Assembly (NCBI RefSeq): GCF_042433895.1
Contig: NZ_JBHLUA010000012.1
Coordinates: 310,001-374,000 of the forward strand
Source of the DNA: Mesonia maritima
Lineage (GTDB): Bacteria > Bacteroidota > Bacteroidia > Flavobacteriales > Flavobacteriaceae
Direction of reading: 5' to 3'
Length of the DNA: 64,000 nt
Below, in pieces: positions 44,878 to 52,366 of this stretch (position 1 is its first letter; each line of letters starts with the position of its first letter). Under the pieces are notes generated by a model. The model was not told where the DNA came from, did no database searches, and was given only the letters and a program-made list of their open reading frames with translations. A program made the position numbers and the translations under genes.

Positions 44878-45276
44878 ATGAAACCTATTTCATTTCAATA
44901 CACCATTACGATTCCCGAATCGGCAATTGACCAATTAAATCACGTGAATAATGTGACTTACGTGCAATGGATTCAAGATGTAGCGGAAAAACACTGGAAA
45001 ACCAAAACTTCAGAAGAAATTAGAAACAAAGTCGGTTGGGTTGTTTTAGATCATTTTATTGAATATAAACGCCCTTCTTTTAAAGGCGAAAAATTGATTC
45101 TAAAAACGTGGATCGAAAACTATGGAAATATTAAAAGTCAACGTTGCACAGAAATATTCCGCGAAAGCGATAATAAAATGGTGGTAAAAGCAAAAACTAC
45201 TTGGTGTTTAATCGACTTAAAAACGCAAAAACCTACTCGAATAACGCCTGAAATTACACAACCTTATTTTGAATAA
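44878..45276 (+). CDS. Acyl-CoA thioesterase (4HBT hot-dog fold)
   Basis: A 132-residue hot-dog-fold protein with SAIDQLNHVNNVTYVQWIQDV (split: DQLNHVNNVTYVQW, about 18-31) where Asp/Asn-His mark the 4-hydroxybenzoyl-CoA thioesterase active site. It hydrolyses an acyl-CoA; the natural substrate is unknown. It heads a run of tightly spaced genes (2 bp to the next). Confidence 0.85.
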   Translation: MKPISFQYTITIPESAIDQLNHVNNVTYVQWIQDVAEKHWKTKTSEEIRNKVGWVVLDHFIEYKRPSFKGEKLILKTWIENYGNIKSQRCTEIFRESDNKMVVKAKTTWCLIDLKTQKPTRITPEITQPYFE

Positions 45277-45278
45277 TT

Positions 45279-46226
45279 ATGAAAATTCTTCACCTCGACA
45301 GCAATCATCCGTTATTAATTCAGCAATTAACCGAACTCGGGTTCGAAAATCATGAAGATTATACTTCTTCCAAAGAAACTATTGAAGAAAAAATTGCGAA
45401 TTATGACGGTGTAATTATTAGAAGCCGATTCACGCTGGATAAAGAATTTTTAGAAGCTGCAAAAAATTTAAAATTCATCGGTCGCTTAGGTGCCGGACTT
45501 GAAAATATCGATACTGATTTTGCTGAAAAACAAGGAATAAAATTATTTTCTGCGCCCGAAGGAAATAGAAATGCAGTTGGCGAACACGCGCTAGCCATGC
45601 TATTAGGTTTGCTAAATAAATTACGAAAAGCCGACCAAGAAGTGCGAAATGGAATTTGGAAACGCGAAGAAAATCGCGGTTATGAACTAGATGGAAAAAC
45701 TATAGGAATTATTGGTTACGGAAATATGGGAAAAGCTTTTGCCAAAAAATTACGCGGTTTTGACTGCGAAGTTTTGAGTTATGATATTCAAGAAAATGTA
45801 GCAAATGAAGATGCAAAACAAGTTTCGTTAGATGAATTTCAGCAAAAAGTAGACATTGTTAGTTTACATACCCCATTGACCGAGAAAACCAAAAATATGG
45901 TTAATTCAACTTTTATAAATTCTTTTAAAAAATCGTTTTGGTTTATCAATACAGGAAGAGGAAAAAGTGTAGTTACCAATGATTTAGTTGAAGCTTTAAA
46001 AAGTGGAAAAATTTTAGGCGCCGGACTCGATGTGTTGGAATATGAGAAAACATCGTTCGAAAATTTATTCACTTCTAAAAAAGAAATGCCGGAAGCTTTT
46101 CAGTATTTAATTGAAGCTGAAAATGTATTGCTTTCCCCACATATTGCAGGCTGGACTATAGAAAGCAAAGAAAAACTCGCGCAAACCATTGTCGATAAAA
46201 TTAAAGTGAAATTTGTAAATACATAA
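45279..46226 (+). CDS. D-isomer-specific 2-hydroxyacid dehydrogenase (3-phosphoglycerate dehydrogenase-like)
   Basis: A 315-residue NAD-dependent dehydrogenase. Catalytic-domain start, then NAD-binding KTIGIIGYGNMGKAFAKKL (about 142-160), VSLHTPLTEKTKNMVN, INTGRGKSVV (Arg), GLDVLEYEK and LSPHIAGWT with catalytic His. It lacks the ACT domain of long SerA forms, so substrate is uncertain; a role in serine synthesis is possible. Confidence 0.87.
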   Translation: MKILHLDSNHPLLIQQLTELGFENHEDYTSSKETIEEKIANYDGVIIRSRFTLDKEFLEAAKNLKFIGRLGAGLENIDTDFAEKQGIKLFSAPEGNRNAVGEHALAMLLGLLNKLRKADQEVRNGIWKREENRGYELDGKTIGIIGYGNMGKAFAKKLRGFDCEVLSYDIQENVANEDAKQVSLDEFQQKVDIVSLHTPLTEKTKNMVNSTFINSFKKSFWFINTGRGKSVVTNDLVEALKSGKILGAGLDVLEYEKTSFENLFTSKKEMPEAFQYLIEAENVLLSPHIAGWTIESKEKLAQTIVDKIKVKFVNT

Positions 46227-46232
46227 GATTTT

Positions 46233-46619
46233 ATGAAAAAAAGAGTAACCGGTTTGGGCGGTTTTTTCTTTAAAAGTAAAAACCCGAAAGCCGTAAAAGA
46301 ATGGTACGATAAACATTTAGGTTTAGGAACCGATGAATACGGAAAAACCTTTTGGTGGAAAGATGAAAATGGAAAAAATTGCTCCACACAATGGAGTCCG
46401 TTTAGCGAAGATACCGACTATTTTAAGCCTTCAGACAAGAAATTTATGATGAATTTTCGTGTAGAAAATTTAGCAGAATTACTGAACATTTTAAAAGAAG
46501 AAGGTGTAGAGATTGTTGGGGAAATGCAAGAATTTGAATACGGAAAATTTGGTTGGATTTTAGATCCTGAAGGAAATAAAATTGAACTTTGGGAACCGAA
46601 AGACGAGGCTTTTCAGTAA
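46233..46619 (+). CDS. VOC-family (glyoxalase/bleomycin-resistance-like) protein
   Basis: A 128-residue protein with two beta-alpha-beta-beta-beta modules: GLGGFFFKSKNPKAVKEWY, WDEDGNNC-type middle, and the C-terminal FGWILDPEGNKIELWEP (DPxGNxxELWEP) ligand-binding motif. The enzyme class cannot be fixed. It follows the dehydrogenase by 6 bp and ends before a terminator. Confidence 0.85.
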   Translation: MKKRVTGLGGFFFKSKNPKAVKEWYDKHLGLGTDEYGKTFWWKDENGKNCSTQWSPFSEDTDYFKPSDKKFMMNFRVENLAELLNILKEEGVEIVGEMQEFEYGKFGWILDPEGNKIELWEPKDEAFQ

Positions 46620-46622
46620 CAA

Positions 46623-46650
46623 AAAAACCTCGCTAAATTGCGAGGTTTTT
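46623..46650. terminator. Bidirectional terminator
   Basis: AAAAACCTCGC (46623-46633) and GCGAGGTTTTT (46640-46650) form an 11-bp stem with a 6-base loop between the convergent VOC gene and the next gene. Confidence 0.9.
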
Positions 46651-46673
46651 AATTTTTTATTCAAAACAGGAAT

Positions 46674-47315
46674 TTATTTTACTTCAGATAAGGCAATTTC
46701 AATAGCTTTATCGCCCGATAAAATTTCAAAATCTTTATTCTGAAGCATATTTGGCGGCAAACAATCTACAAGAACTTGCGCCACATCTTTTCGTGAAATT
46801 TCTCCGTATTCATTTAAGCGCGTTTTAGCTTTTATCCGGTTAGTCTTTTCTCCATTGGTTAATCTTCCGGGTTTCACAATACTATAATCTAAAAAGCTTG
46901 CTTTTAAATGATCGTCGGCTGTTTTTTTAGAACGTAGGTATTGTTCCAAATCTGGATTTTCGCTTGGCTTGTCAGTTCCCATAGCGCTTAGCATGACGAA
47001 TTTTCGAACGCCAGCTGCTTTACTTCTATCAATTAAATTAATAGCACCTTTTTCATCAACATCTATAGTTTTTTGGTCGCTTGTATTCCCTCCGGAACCT
47101 GCTGCGAAAATCACTCGATCGATCCCTTTAACCGCTTCGGTTAAATCTCCTTCTAAATCGGCTAAAACGGTTTTTACATCTTTATTTTCAAAAAGTGCTT
47201 GTTGCTCTTCTTTTCTAACCATCGCGACGGGCTCAAAACTTTGATGATTTTGCAAAATTTCTATTACTTCTCTTCCTGTTGTTCCGTTTGCTCCGGCTAC
47301 TAATATTTTTTCCAT
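46674..47315 (-). CDS. NAD(P)H-binding atypical SDR (NmrA/HSCARG-like)
   Basis: A 213-residue protein with an N-terminal Rossmann motif VAGANGTTGREVIEIL (about 6-21, GxxGxxG) and segments VIFAAGSGG (about 87-95) and FVMLSAMGTDKPSENP (about 126-141). Atypical SDR family, usually NAD(P)H-binding; the reaction is not known. Confidence 0.85.
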   Translation of the reverse strand: MEKILVAGANGTTGREVIEILQNHQSFEPVAMVRKEEQQALFENKDVKTVLADLEGDLTEAVKGIDRVIFAAGSGGNTSDQKTIDVDEKGAINLIDRSKAAGVRKFVMLSAMGTDKPSENPDLEQYLRSKKTADDHLKASFLDYSIVKPGRLTNGEKTNRIKAKTRLNEYGEISRKDVAQVLVDCLPPNMLQNKDFEILSGDKAIEIALSEVK

Positions 47316-47414
47316 GATTAACTTTTTCTTTAAAGTTAAGGAATGAAGCTTGGAACTTTTCTCAAAAAATCCTTAAATAACAAAGGATTAACAGGTTAAT
47401 AATTAGAAGAAAAC

Positions 47415-47447
47415 AAAAAAACCAGCCTTAAAAAAGACTGGTTTTAT
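47415..47447 (-). terminator. Terminator (formerly of a tRNA transcript)
   Basis: AAAACCAG (47418-47425) pairs with CTGGTTTT (47438-47445), extended inside by CTT/AAG. It lies directly 3' (minus strand) of the tRNA fragment at 47454-47471 and so probably ended that tRNA's transcript before the island inserted. Confidence 0.7.
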
Positions 47448-47453
47448 AATTTT

Positions 47454-47471
47454 TGCTCCTCAGGTTGGGCT
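47454..47471 (-). other. Candidate attachment site: 18-bp fragment matching a tRNA (probably tRNA-Asn) 3' end
   Basis: On the minus strand it reads AGCCCAACCTGAGGAGCA, which fits the 3' half of a T-arm plus an acceptor strand CTGAGGA, discriminator and CA. No 5' part of a tRNA is present. This is the usual fragment left at the distal end of an element that inserted into a tRNA gene. The assignment to tRNA-Asn is from memory of flavobacterial tRNA-Asn sequences. Confidence 0.6.
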
Positions 47472-47567
47472 ATAAAAAACCCATTTAAAAAGCTATAATT
47501 GAATATTTTACTCAGGATTTTCATCACAAAATGCAATTTGTATCTCTTATTTGGTTAAATAAATAGT

Positions 47568-47951
47568 TTAATACAGTACTAATTTAATGATTTTTGTTTT
47601 AAAATAGTATTGTAAATACAAGTTTGAACTTTCTCCTTTCCATTTTTTTTCAAATACTTCTTCTGTAATTTTATTCAGTATTCCGTCTGTTTTAAAGTGA
47701 AAGTTTAATTTTTGAACCAAATTATGGAATCCTAGAACAAAATTTATGTCCATAATTATTTCTACTCGGAATAATATATCTAGGTTAAAAAATAGATATA
47801 TTGAATTTACATTTATATCTAATAGTTTTGAGTAATTGCTTTTTATGTACTTATATTTATCAAAATATTTTGCGAATTTTATAGGTTCTAAATCAAACTC
47901 CCAATTTTCATATTGCATTCCTATTTTAAAAGGAATAAAATCTATTTCCAT
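47568..47951 (-). CDS. Hypothetical protein
   Basis: A 127-residue protein if begun at the ATG at 47951 (MEIDFIPFKIG); an upstream in-frame start at 47975 would lie inside the terminator hairpin of the previous gene, so is not used. It is rich in aromatic and basic residues (e.g. YENWEFDLEPIKFAKY). No family recognised. It lies downstream of the lipoprotein gene on the same strand but after that gene's terminator. Confidence 0.5.
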   Translation of the reverse strand: MEIDFIPFKIGMQYENWEFDLEPIKFAKYFDKYKYIKSNYSKLLDINVNSIYLFFNLDILFRVEIIMDINFVLGFHNLVQKLNFHFKTDGILNKITEEVFEKKWKGESSNLYLQYYFKTKIIKLVLY

Positions 47952-47962
47952 AATTATTGGGT

Positions 47963-47992
47963 ATAAAAAAACCACCTAAATTATAGGTGGTT
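47963..47992 (-). terminator. Terminator of the lipoprotein gene
   Basis: AACCACCTA (47970-47978) pairs with TAGGTGGTT (47984-47992) around a 5-base loop, with an A tract at 47964-47970 (U on the minus strand). Confidence 0.75.
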
Positions 47993-48013
47993 AATATTTA
48001 AATTTTAGGTTTA

Positions 48014-48421
48014 TTATTCTTCAGGATACATATTTGTAAACTTATATTTAGTTCCATTGTCATCTACTGTTAAAGTATTTCCTTTAATTGTTCCTATTAC
48101 ATCACAACTTGAAAAAACAAAACCACTATTATTACACTGACCATAAAAACTCATAGTTACAGTTGGTTTTTCATATGTAAACTCCCCTTCTATATCTTCA
48201 TTGTAAAACTCACCTGAATTAGGGTCATAATAAGGATGACTAATTCTTACATTATTAGCTATATCAAAATATATATAATAACCTCTATTTTCTTCTTCGT
48301 ACTCCCATTCAGTTTGGTTTATTTCATCCAGGGTTTCAACATTTGAGCTATTATCATCACTAGAACAAGAAATTGTAAACACAGTAAATGTAACTAGTAG
48401 TAAACAAGTAATTCTTTTCAT
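48014..48421 (-). CDS. Lipoprotein, unknown function
   Basis: A 135-residue protein with lipoprotein signal MKRITCLLLVTFTVFTISC and CSSDD after the lipobox, common in Bacteroidota outer-membrane lipoproteins. The mature part is acidic and short. Together with its neighbour at 48432 it starts a small cluster of envelope-type unknown genes. Confidence 0.65.
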   Translation of the reverse strand: MKRITCLLLVTFTVFTISCSSDDNSSNVETLDEINQTEWEYEEENRGYYIYFDIANNVRISHPYYDPNSGEFYNEDIEGEFTYEKPTVTMSFYGQCNNSGFVFSSCDVIGTIKGNTLTVDDNGTKYKFTNMYPEE

Positions 48422-48431
48422 AATTTAAATT

Positions 48432-48878
48432 TTAAAAATTTACTGTTAATCCAATTCCATCTTTAGTGGCACCTAATTGAAATGTCACCTCTTCTAGACT
48501 ACTGTTATAAGTTTCAACTGATTTGTTAATTAAAGACTTACCTCCAATTATTAATAGAAGTCCCCCTAGCAAGCCTAACCCCCCTCCAACATATTCTTCA
48601 GTTTCTACGTCCTCTCCACTGCCAATAGTTATCCCGAGATATACTGTAGATGCAGTTCCTACTATTATACCAGTAGTATTATAAAACTTACCTCTTTTAA
48701 ATTCTTTATAAGCCTTTTCATTTGTGGATAACACATTTTTAAATTCCCTTTTAGGAACTTCTTTATTTCCTATAAAATAGCCAGAACTAATATCTAACTC
48801 TTCCCTTCCTAGTTTTTCTTGAGAATAACAAAAAGTTGCTACTAAGAACAATAGCATAGTTAAACATATTTTTTTCAT
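48432..48878 (-). CDS. Secreted/membrane protein, unknown function
   Basis: A 148-residue protein with signal peptide KKICLTMLLFLVATFCYSQ and two glycine-rich hydrophobic stretches (about 61-80 and 93-113; e.g. GGGLGLLGGLLLIIGGKS). No family recognised. It starts 25 bp from the next upstream gene and ends 10 bp before the lipoprotein start, so these genes are likely one transcript. Confidence 0.6.
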   Translation of the reverse strand: MKKICLTMLLFLVATFCYSQEKLGREELDISSGYFIGNKEVPKREFKNVLSTNEKAYKEFKRGKFYNTTGIIVGTASTVYLGITIGSGEDVETEEYVGGGLGLLGGLLLIIGGKSLINKSVETYNSSLEEVTFQLGATKDGIGLTVNF

Positions 48879-48903
48879 AATTTAAGTTTTATAAGATTAG
48901 TAT

Positions 48904-49383
48904 TTAATAATTTTCATATTCTTCTGAATAGTAATATTCAGTGAATATTTCTTTGAATTTTAAAAGGTATTGCAACTCATTTTCTGCCAAACCAACTTGT
49001 TTCAACTCATAAGGCTCTTGCTGGATTTTTATTTTAATAATTGAGCTAAAATGAAGTAATTCCACACCTAACTTTTCATTGTTTTTAACCCACTCAAATA
49101 CTGCATTTTTGTTATGCTTAATTTTATTATATTGTTCTAAAGCCTCTATATACTCTTGTTCTCTCTGGATTAATTTATGTATCTTTTGTACTTCATAATA
49201 AGTTTCCATAAAAATGCATTCTGTATTTCTAGTAGGGCATACACAAGGAAAAATATGAATTGAGTTATCTTCTTGCCATCTAGTCCATTTATAACATTTG
49301 GATATTAAAATGGACTTCTCAAATTTCTTATTATGAAACTCAATCCACTTACTTAAATTTTTTATTTCTATTATTTTCCCCAT
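48904..49383 (-). CDS. Hypothetical protein with Cys cluster
   Basis: A 159-residue protein with FPCVCPTRNTEC (about 46-57) and a helical coiled-coil-prone middle (about 63-110). No known family. It overlaps the upstream gene by 13 bp. Confidence 0.55.
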   Translation of the reverse strand: MGKIIEIKNLSKWIEFHNKKFEKSILISKCYKWTRWQEDNSIHIFPCVCPTRNTECIFMETYYEVQKIHKLIQREQEYIEALEQYNKIKHNKNAVFEWVKNNEKLGVELLHFSSIIKIKIQQEPYELKQVGLAENELQYLLKFKEIFTEYYYSEEYENY

Positions 49384-49853
49384 CCCTCTTTATCTCCAAT
49401 ATATAATAATGCAAATAAGCCAAAGAATCCTATTACAATAAAAGGTAATTCTCCTAATCTGTAGATGAAAATTAAAAAGGCTACCCCAAATACTACATAT
49501 AAAAATGTATAAAATGATTTGTCCCGAGTTGAGTTTGAGTTTTCATTAGTTTTCTTATGAGATTTGGATAATGTAGTAGGATTAAAAGTGTTATCATATA
49601 CTTGAGCAGAGTTTTTAGTATCTCTACCTATAGCACTCCAAGCAAACTTATATGCTTCGAACATCTTATCTGCATTCTCATAAGAAGTTTTTTCAATTTT
49701 ATCATTTACAAAATCTTGAAATGTAGCTGTTCTACCCAATTCATTATCAAGCTTACTTGCTATCCTATTATGAACATCTTTAATTTGTTCTAACTTATCT
49801 TCAGGTATTTGATCTGCATTAAATTGTCTAGGAGAAAATACATACTCTTTCAT
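49371..49853 (-). CDS. Hypothetical membrane protein
   Basis: Start taken at the ATG at 49853 (MKEYVFSPRQF); 11 extra upstream residues from 49886 would include the palindrome at 49865. The 160-residue protein has a helical soluble part and two C-terminal TM helices (FYTFLYVVFGVAFLIFIY and LPFIVIGFFGLFALLYIG). No family recognised. It is the first gene of the minus-strand cluster and divergent from the Xre gene. Confidence 0.6.
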   Translation of the reverse strand: MKEYVFSPRQFNADQIPEDKLEQIKDVHNRIASKLDNELGRTATFQDFVNDKIEKTSYENADKMFEAYKFAWSAIGRDTKNSAQVYDNTFNPTTLSKSHKKTNENSNSTRDKSFYTFLYVVFGVAFLIFIYRLGELPFIVIGFFGLFALLYIGDKEGWGK

Positions 49854-49864
49854 AATAAAAATAT

Positions 49865-49927
49865 TGCCATATATGGCATTAAACAAAACAAATATAACCC
49901 ATTTCTTGACTTGTCAAAAATGTCAAG
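49865..49927. promoter_or_regulatory. Divergent regulatory sites upstream of the Xre gene
   Basis: TGCCATATATGGCA (49865-49878) is a perfect 14-bp palindrome. TTGAC-TT-GTCAA (49906-49917) is a second one, and a further GTCAAG at 49922-49927 gives CTTGAC/GTCAAG (49905-49910 and 49922-49927). They lie between the gene starting at 49853 (minus) and the Xre gene at 49920, and could be its operators. Confidence 0.5.
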
Positions 49928-50144
49928 TATGGAAAAGTCAGAACTACTGCGAATTACAGGTAAAAGAATTCAACAGTTAAGAGAACAGAAAGGACTTACA
50001 CAAGTAGACTTGGCAGGAAAAATTGAGGGAGAATTTGATACTACCAATGTTTCTAGAATAGAATCAGGAAGAACAAACCCTACCCTCTACACTCTTTATA
50101 GAATAGCTGAAGCTTTAGAAGTGGAGTTAAAAGAAATTTTTTAG
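49920..50144 (+). CDS. Xre-family HTH regulator
   Basis: A 74-residue protein if begun at ATG 49920 (MSSMEKS); ATG 49929 is an alternative. A longer frame back to 49809 would run through the palindromes and is rejected. HTH at about 12-50: KRIQQLREQKGLTQVDLAGK, then NVSRIESGRTNPTLYTLYRI. Such small Xre proteins regulate neighbouring mobile or restriction genes. Its 3' end overlaps the convergent gene at 50141 by 4 bp. Confidence 0.8.
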   Translation: MSSMEKSELLRITGKRIQQLREQKGLTQVDLAGKIEGEFDTTNVSRIESGRTNPTLYTLYRIAEALEVELKEIF

Positions 50145-50905
50145 GTTTTGAATTTAGGAAATAGCCTTGTATTACATACTGGACATACTTTCAAACCCAA
50201 GTCATCCAATATGATATTATCTTTCACAGATTTATTACCATAATGAAACCATCTAAAATATTCAAAAAAAAGCTCTATAATTTCATACCTTCTATCTATG
50301 TTATAGCCTATTCCATTTGGCTTTTTTATAATTTCACTTAATTTTTTATTATATCTTATTGAATGAAAATTTTGCTCAATAAATGTGTACTCAATTCTCT
50401 CACTTGTTAAAAAATTAGACCCTTCAAACTTTTCTTTATCAATAAATTTTAAATCATATTTGCTAGCAAAGCTATTATTATATATTTCAATTGCTTGTAA
50501 AGGATTATGAGGATCAGAAAATTTACTATGGTTTTCAAACCATTCAATATAAGCTTTAGTTAACTCAAAATCATTTATTTTTTGAATTTCAGTAGGTATA
50601 ATGTATTCATCTATACTTCTTGGCATTTTTTTACAGTCAATGAAATAATGGTAATATTGCCCATCATAACCTTTTTGAATTCTATTGTATGCATCAGGCT
50701 TATGCTTATAAGGGTATAAAAATCCTGGCTTATAAATATTGAAGTAAAACATCAAATCATCATAGGAAATATTATAATTTTCAAACAAATTTTCAAAAGT
50801 AGATTCTTGTTTAAGAATATTATTTCTTACTCCCCATATCATTCCTGCGTGTATGGAGCCAGTCATTTTTTTTAGTGTAGATTTTCTAACTATGGCTTTT
50901 GGCAT
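50141..50905 (-). CDS. Hypothetical protein with C-terminal zinc-ribbon-like CPVC
   Basis: A 254-residue protein starting MPKAIVRKSTLKKMTG. No known domain in the body. The C-terminus LGLKVCPVCNTRLFPKFKT has a single CxxC, which hints at metal binding or a treble-clef remnant. It may be an HNH-like or island-specific protein, but no further catalytic signature is visible. Convergent with the Xre gene. Confidence 0.55.
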   Translation of the reverse strand: MPKAIVRKSTLKKMTGSIHAGMIWGVRNNILKQESTFENLFENYNISYDDLMFYFNIYKPGFLYPYKHKPDAYNRIQKGYDGQYYHYFIDCKKMPRSIDEYIIPTEIQKINDFELTKAYIEWFENHSKFSDPHNPLQAIEIYNNSFASKYDLKFIDKEKFEGSNFLTSERIEYTFIEQNFHSIRYNKKLSEIIKKPNGIGYNIDRRYEIIELFFEYFRWFHYGNKSVKDNIILDDLGLKVCPVCNTRLFPKFKT

Positions 50906-51147
50906 ATATCAAATATATAAAAAAAAGCTATTAGTTAGATGTACTCTTCTAAGCCCCATTTTTCATTAAAAAAAACTTACTAAGGACTACTAGTTCAAGA
51001 AAAGTTATAAAAATAACTTATTAATTAAAAAAATGGCTATAGTACTATATCTGTATTTTTTTCAGAATAGCAAATAACCATCATTATAATATAATTTCAT
51101 ACATATTTACACATACATAGCTTAGAAAAATAAAAGGTTTAAAATTA

Positions 51148-51582
51148 TTATAAATCTCCTTCATCTACTAAGCTATAGTAACCTTCTTTCGAAATGATTA
51201 AATGATCTAGAAGGCTAATTTCAACTGTTTTAGCTGCCTTTTTTAATCTATGGGTTAACTTAATATCAGTTTCACTTGGTTTTAAATTTCCACTGGGGTG
51301 ATTATGTACAATAATCATATTAGAGGCTACAGCTTTTAAAGCTACACTAAGAATTAATTTAATATCTACAATAGACGCTGATACTCCTCCTTTAGATAAG
51401 CTATAAATTCCCACCAATCCATTTGCTCTATTTAATAATATTATTTTGACTTCTTCTTGAAGCTCTATAGTATCCTCATTCCAGTTTTTTAGAGCTAGAT
51501 TATATGCACTTCTACTACTAGATACTTTTATAGTTCCACTGTGCTCATTTACATAGGATACATTAATTTCTGAAATTTTCAT
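51148..51582 (-). CDS. RadC-like JAB domain protein
   Basis: A 144-residue protein begun at ATG 51582 (MKISEINVSY); an upstream start at 51633 would read through the long hairpin at 51599-51651. It has the JAMM/RadC motif VHNHPSGNLKPSETDI (about 97-112), with His-x-His and the downstream Ser and Asp, and an upstream acidic EEVKIILLNR. Mobile-element RadC proteins are common in Bacteroidota islands; their role is not fixed. Confidence 0.8.
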   Translation of the reverse strand: MKISEINVSYVNEHSGTIKVSSSRSAYNLALKNWNEDTIELQEEVKIILLNRANGLVGIYSLSKGGVSASIVDIKLILSVALKAVASNMIIVHNHPSGNLKPSETDIKLTHRLKKAAKTVEISLLDHLIISKEGYYSLVDEGDL

Positions 51583-51598
51583 AATTGCTATAAATTTA

Positions 51599-51651
51599 AA
51601 ATGTCCAAAACTCGTATCTATATATAATAGCATTACGAGAGTTGGACATTT
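51599..51651. repeat. Long imperfect inverted repeat between radC and the 130-residue gene
   Basis: AAATGTCCAA (51599-51608) pairs with TTGGACATTT (51642-51651), and the pairing continues through ACTCGTA/TACGAG, giving about 18-bp arms with two mismatches and a 17-base loop. It may be a terminator of the 130-residue gene's transcript or a structured leader of radC. Confidence 0.6.
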
Positions 51652-51673
51652 ATTTTAAAGTTTGATCTTAAAG

Positions 51674-52066
51674 TTAAGCTTCTACTTCTACATAATGCCC
51701 ATTAGTAGAAAATGCATTTGCATCAGCTTCTAATTTATCTGACTTAGCAGATTCTTGTTGAGTATTTGGATTCTCATCTACATAAACCCACCTGTGATGC
51801 AGAATTAGCTCTTCTCCTGTTTCTTTAACTATGTAAGTATATGGTTCTACTTCTTGTCTTTCAACTTTACCAGGCATTTCTGTGCCTATTAAAGCTTTAC
51901 AAGTTTGCTCATCAAAAGTAGAAGGAAGTGTAGTTTTCTTTGAGGTTGCATAGTATTGTCCAGTTTCTTGGCTTTTTACCATTTCAATTCCTCCTGAAAT
52001 TTCAAGAACATAAAATTCCTTTCCATCCTCAGATTGTCTTTTTAGATAGTTAATAATTCTTACCAT
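51674..52066 (-). CDS. Hypothetical island protein upstream of radC
   Basis: A 130-residue protein (MVRIINYLKRQSEDGKEFYV, and a tail ending NGHYVEVEA). No motif recognised; such a protein often lies just upstream of radC in Bacteroidota mobile DNA. It is expressed in the same direction as radC, separated by the long inverted repeat. Confidence 0.6.
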   Translation of the reverse strand: MVRIINYLKRQSEDGKEFYVLEISGGIEMVKSQETGQYYATSKKTTLPSTFDEQTCKALIGTEMPGKVERQEVEPYTYIVKETGEELILHHRWVYVDENPNTQQESAKSDKLEADANAFSTNGHYVEVEA

Positions 52067-52103
52067 TTTAATTAATTTTTGAGTTGAATGCTGTGCCTAG
52101 AAA

Positions 52104-52356
52104 AGCTCTAGAGCTAAAAACTTGCTATCACCTAAGTTTTTATATTCCTCTGAAAAAAAGTTTTTCATATATAAAAGGCACGGGGGAGTTTCCCACCAGA
52201 AATAAGTGGGGGTACTTTGTGTAGGGTGGATTGAGTAAGAGAAAAGGTTTGTCAAAAATTTTTTATAAAAAATTTATCTCTAGTTATATAAAAAACTTAT
52301 TTTTATGACTTAATACTCCACAAATTAATAATTATAACTTGAATAGTTAAACTATT
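52104..52356. promoter_or_regulatory. Leader region of the helicase operon with palindromes
   Basis: This 300-bp gene-free stretch (52067-52366) holds AGCTCTAGAGCT (52104-52115, perfect), AAAAACTT/AAGTTTTT (52116-52141), CCCAC/GTGGG (52192-52210), and AATAGTT-A-AACTATT (52342-52356), the last a perfect 15-bp palindrome ending 10 bp before the operon's ATG. No clean TAnnTTTG box is visible. The final palindrome may be the operator of the operon. Confidence 0.45.
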
Positions 52357-52366
52357 TAAGAACTAA

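Noticed and set aside
45279..46226. Calling the dehydrogenase serA
   Set aside because: The ACT domain is missing and other 2-hydroxyacid substrates are possible.
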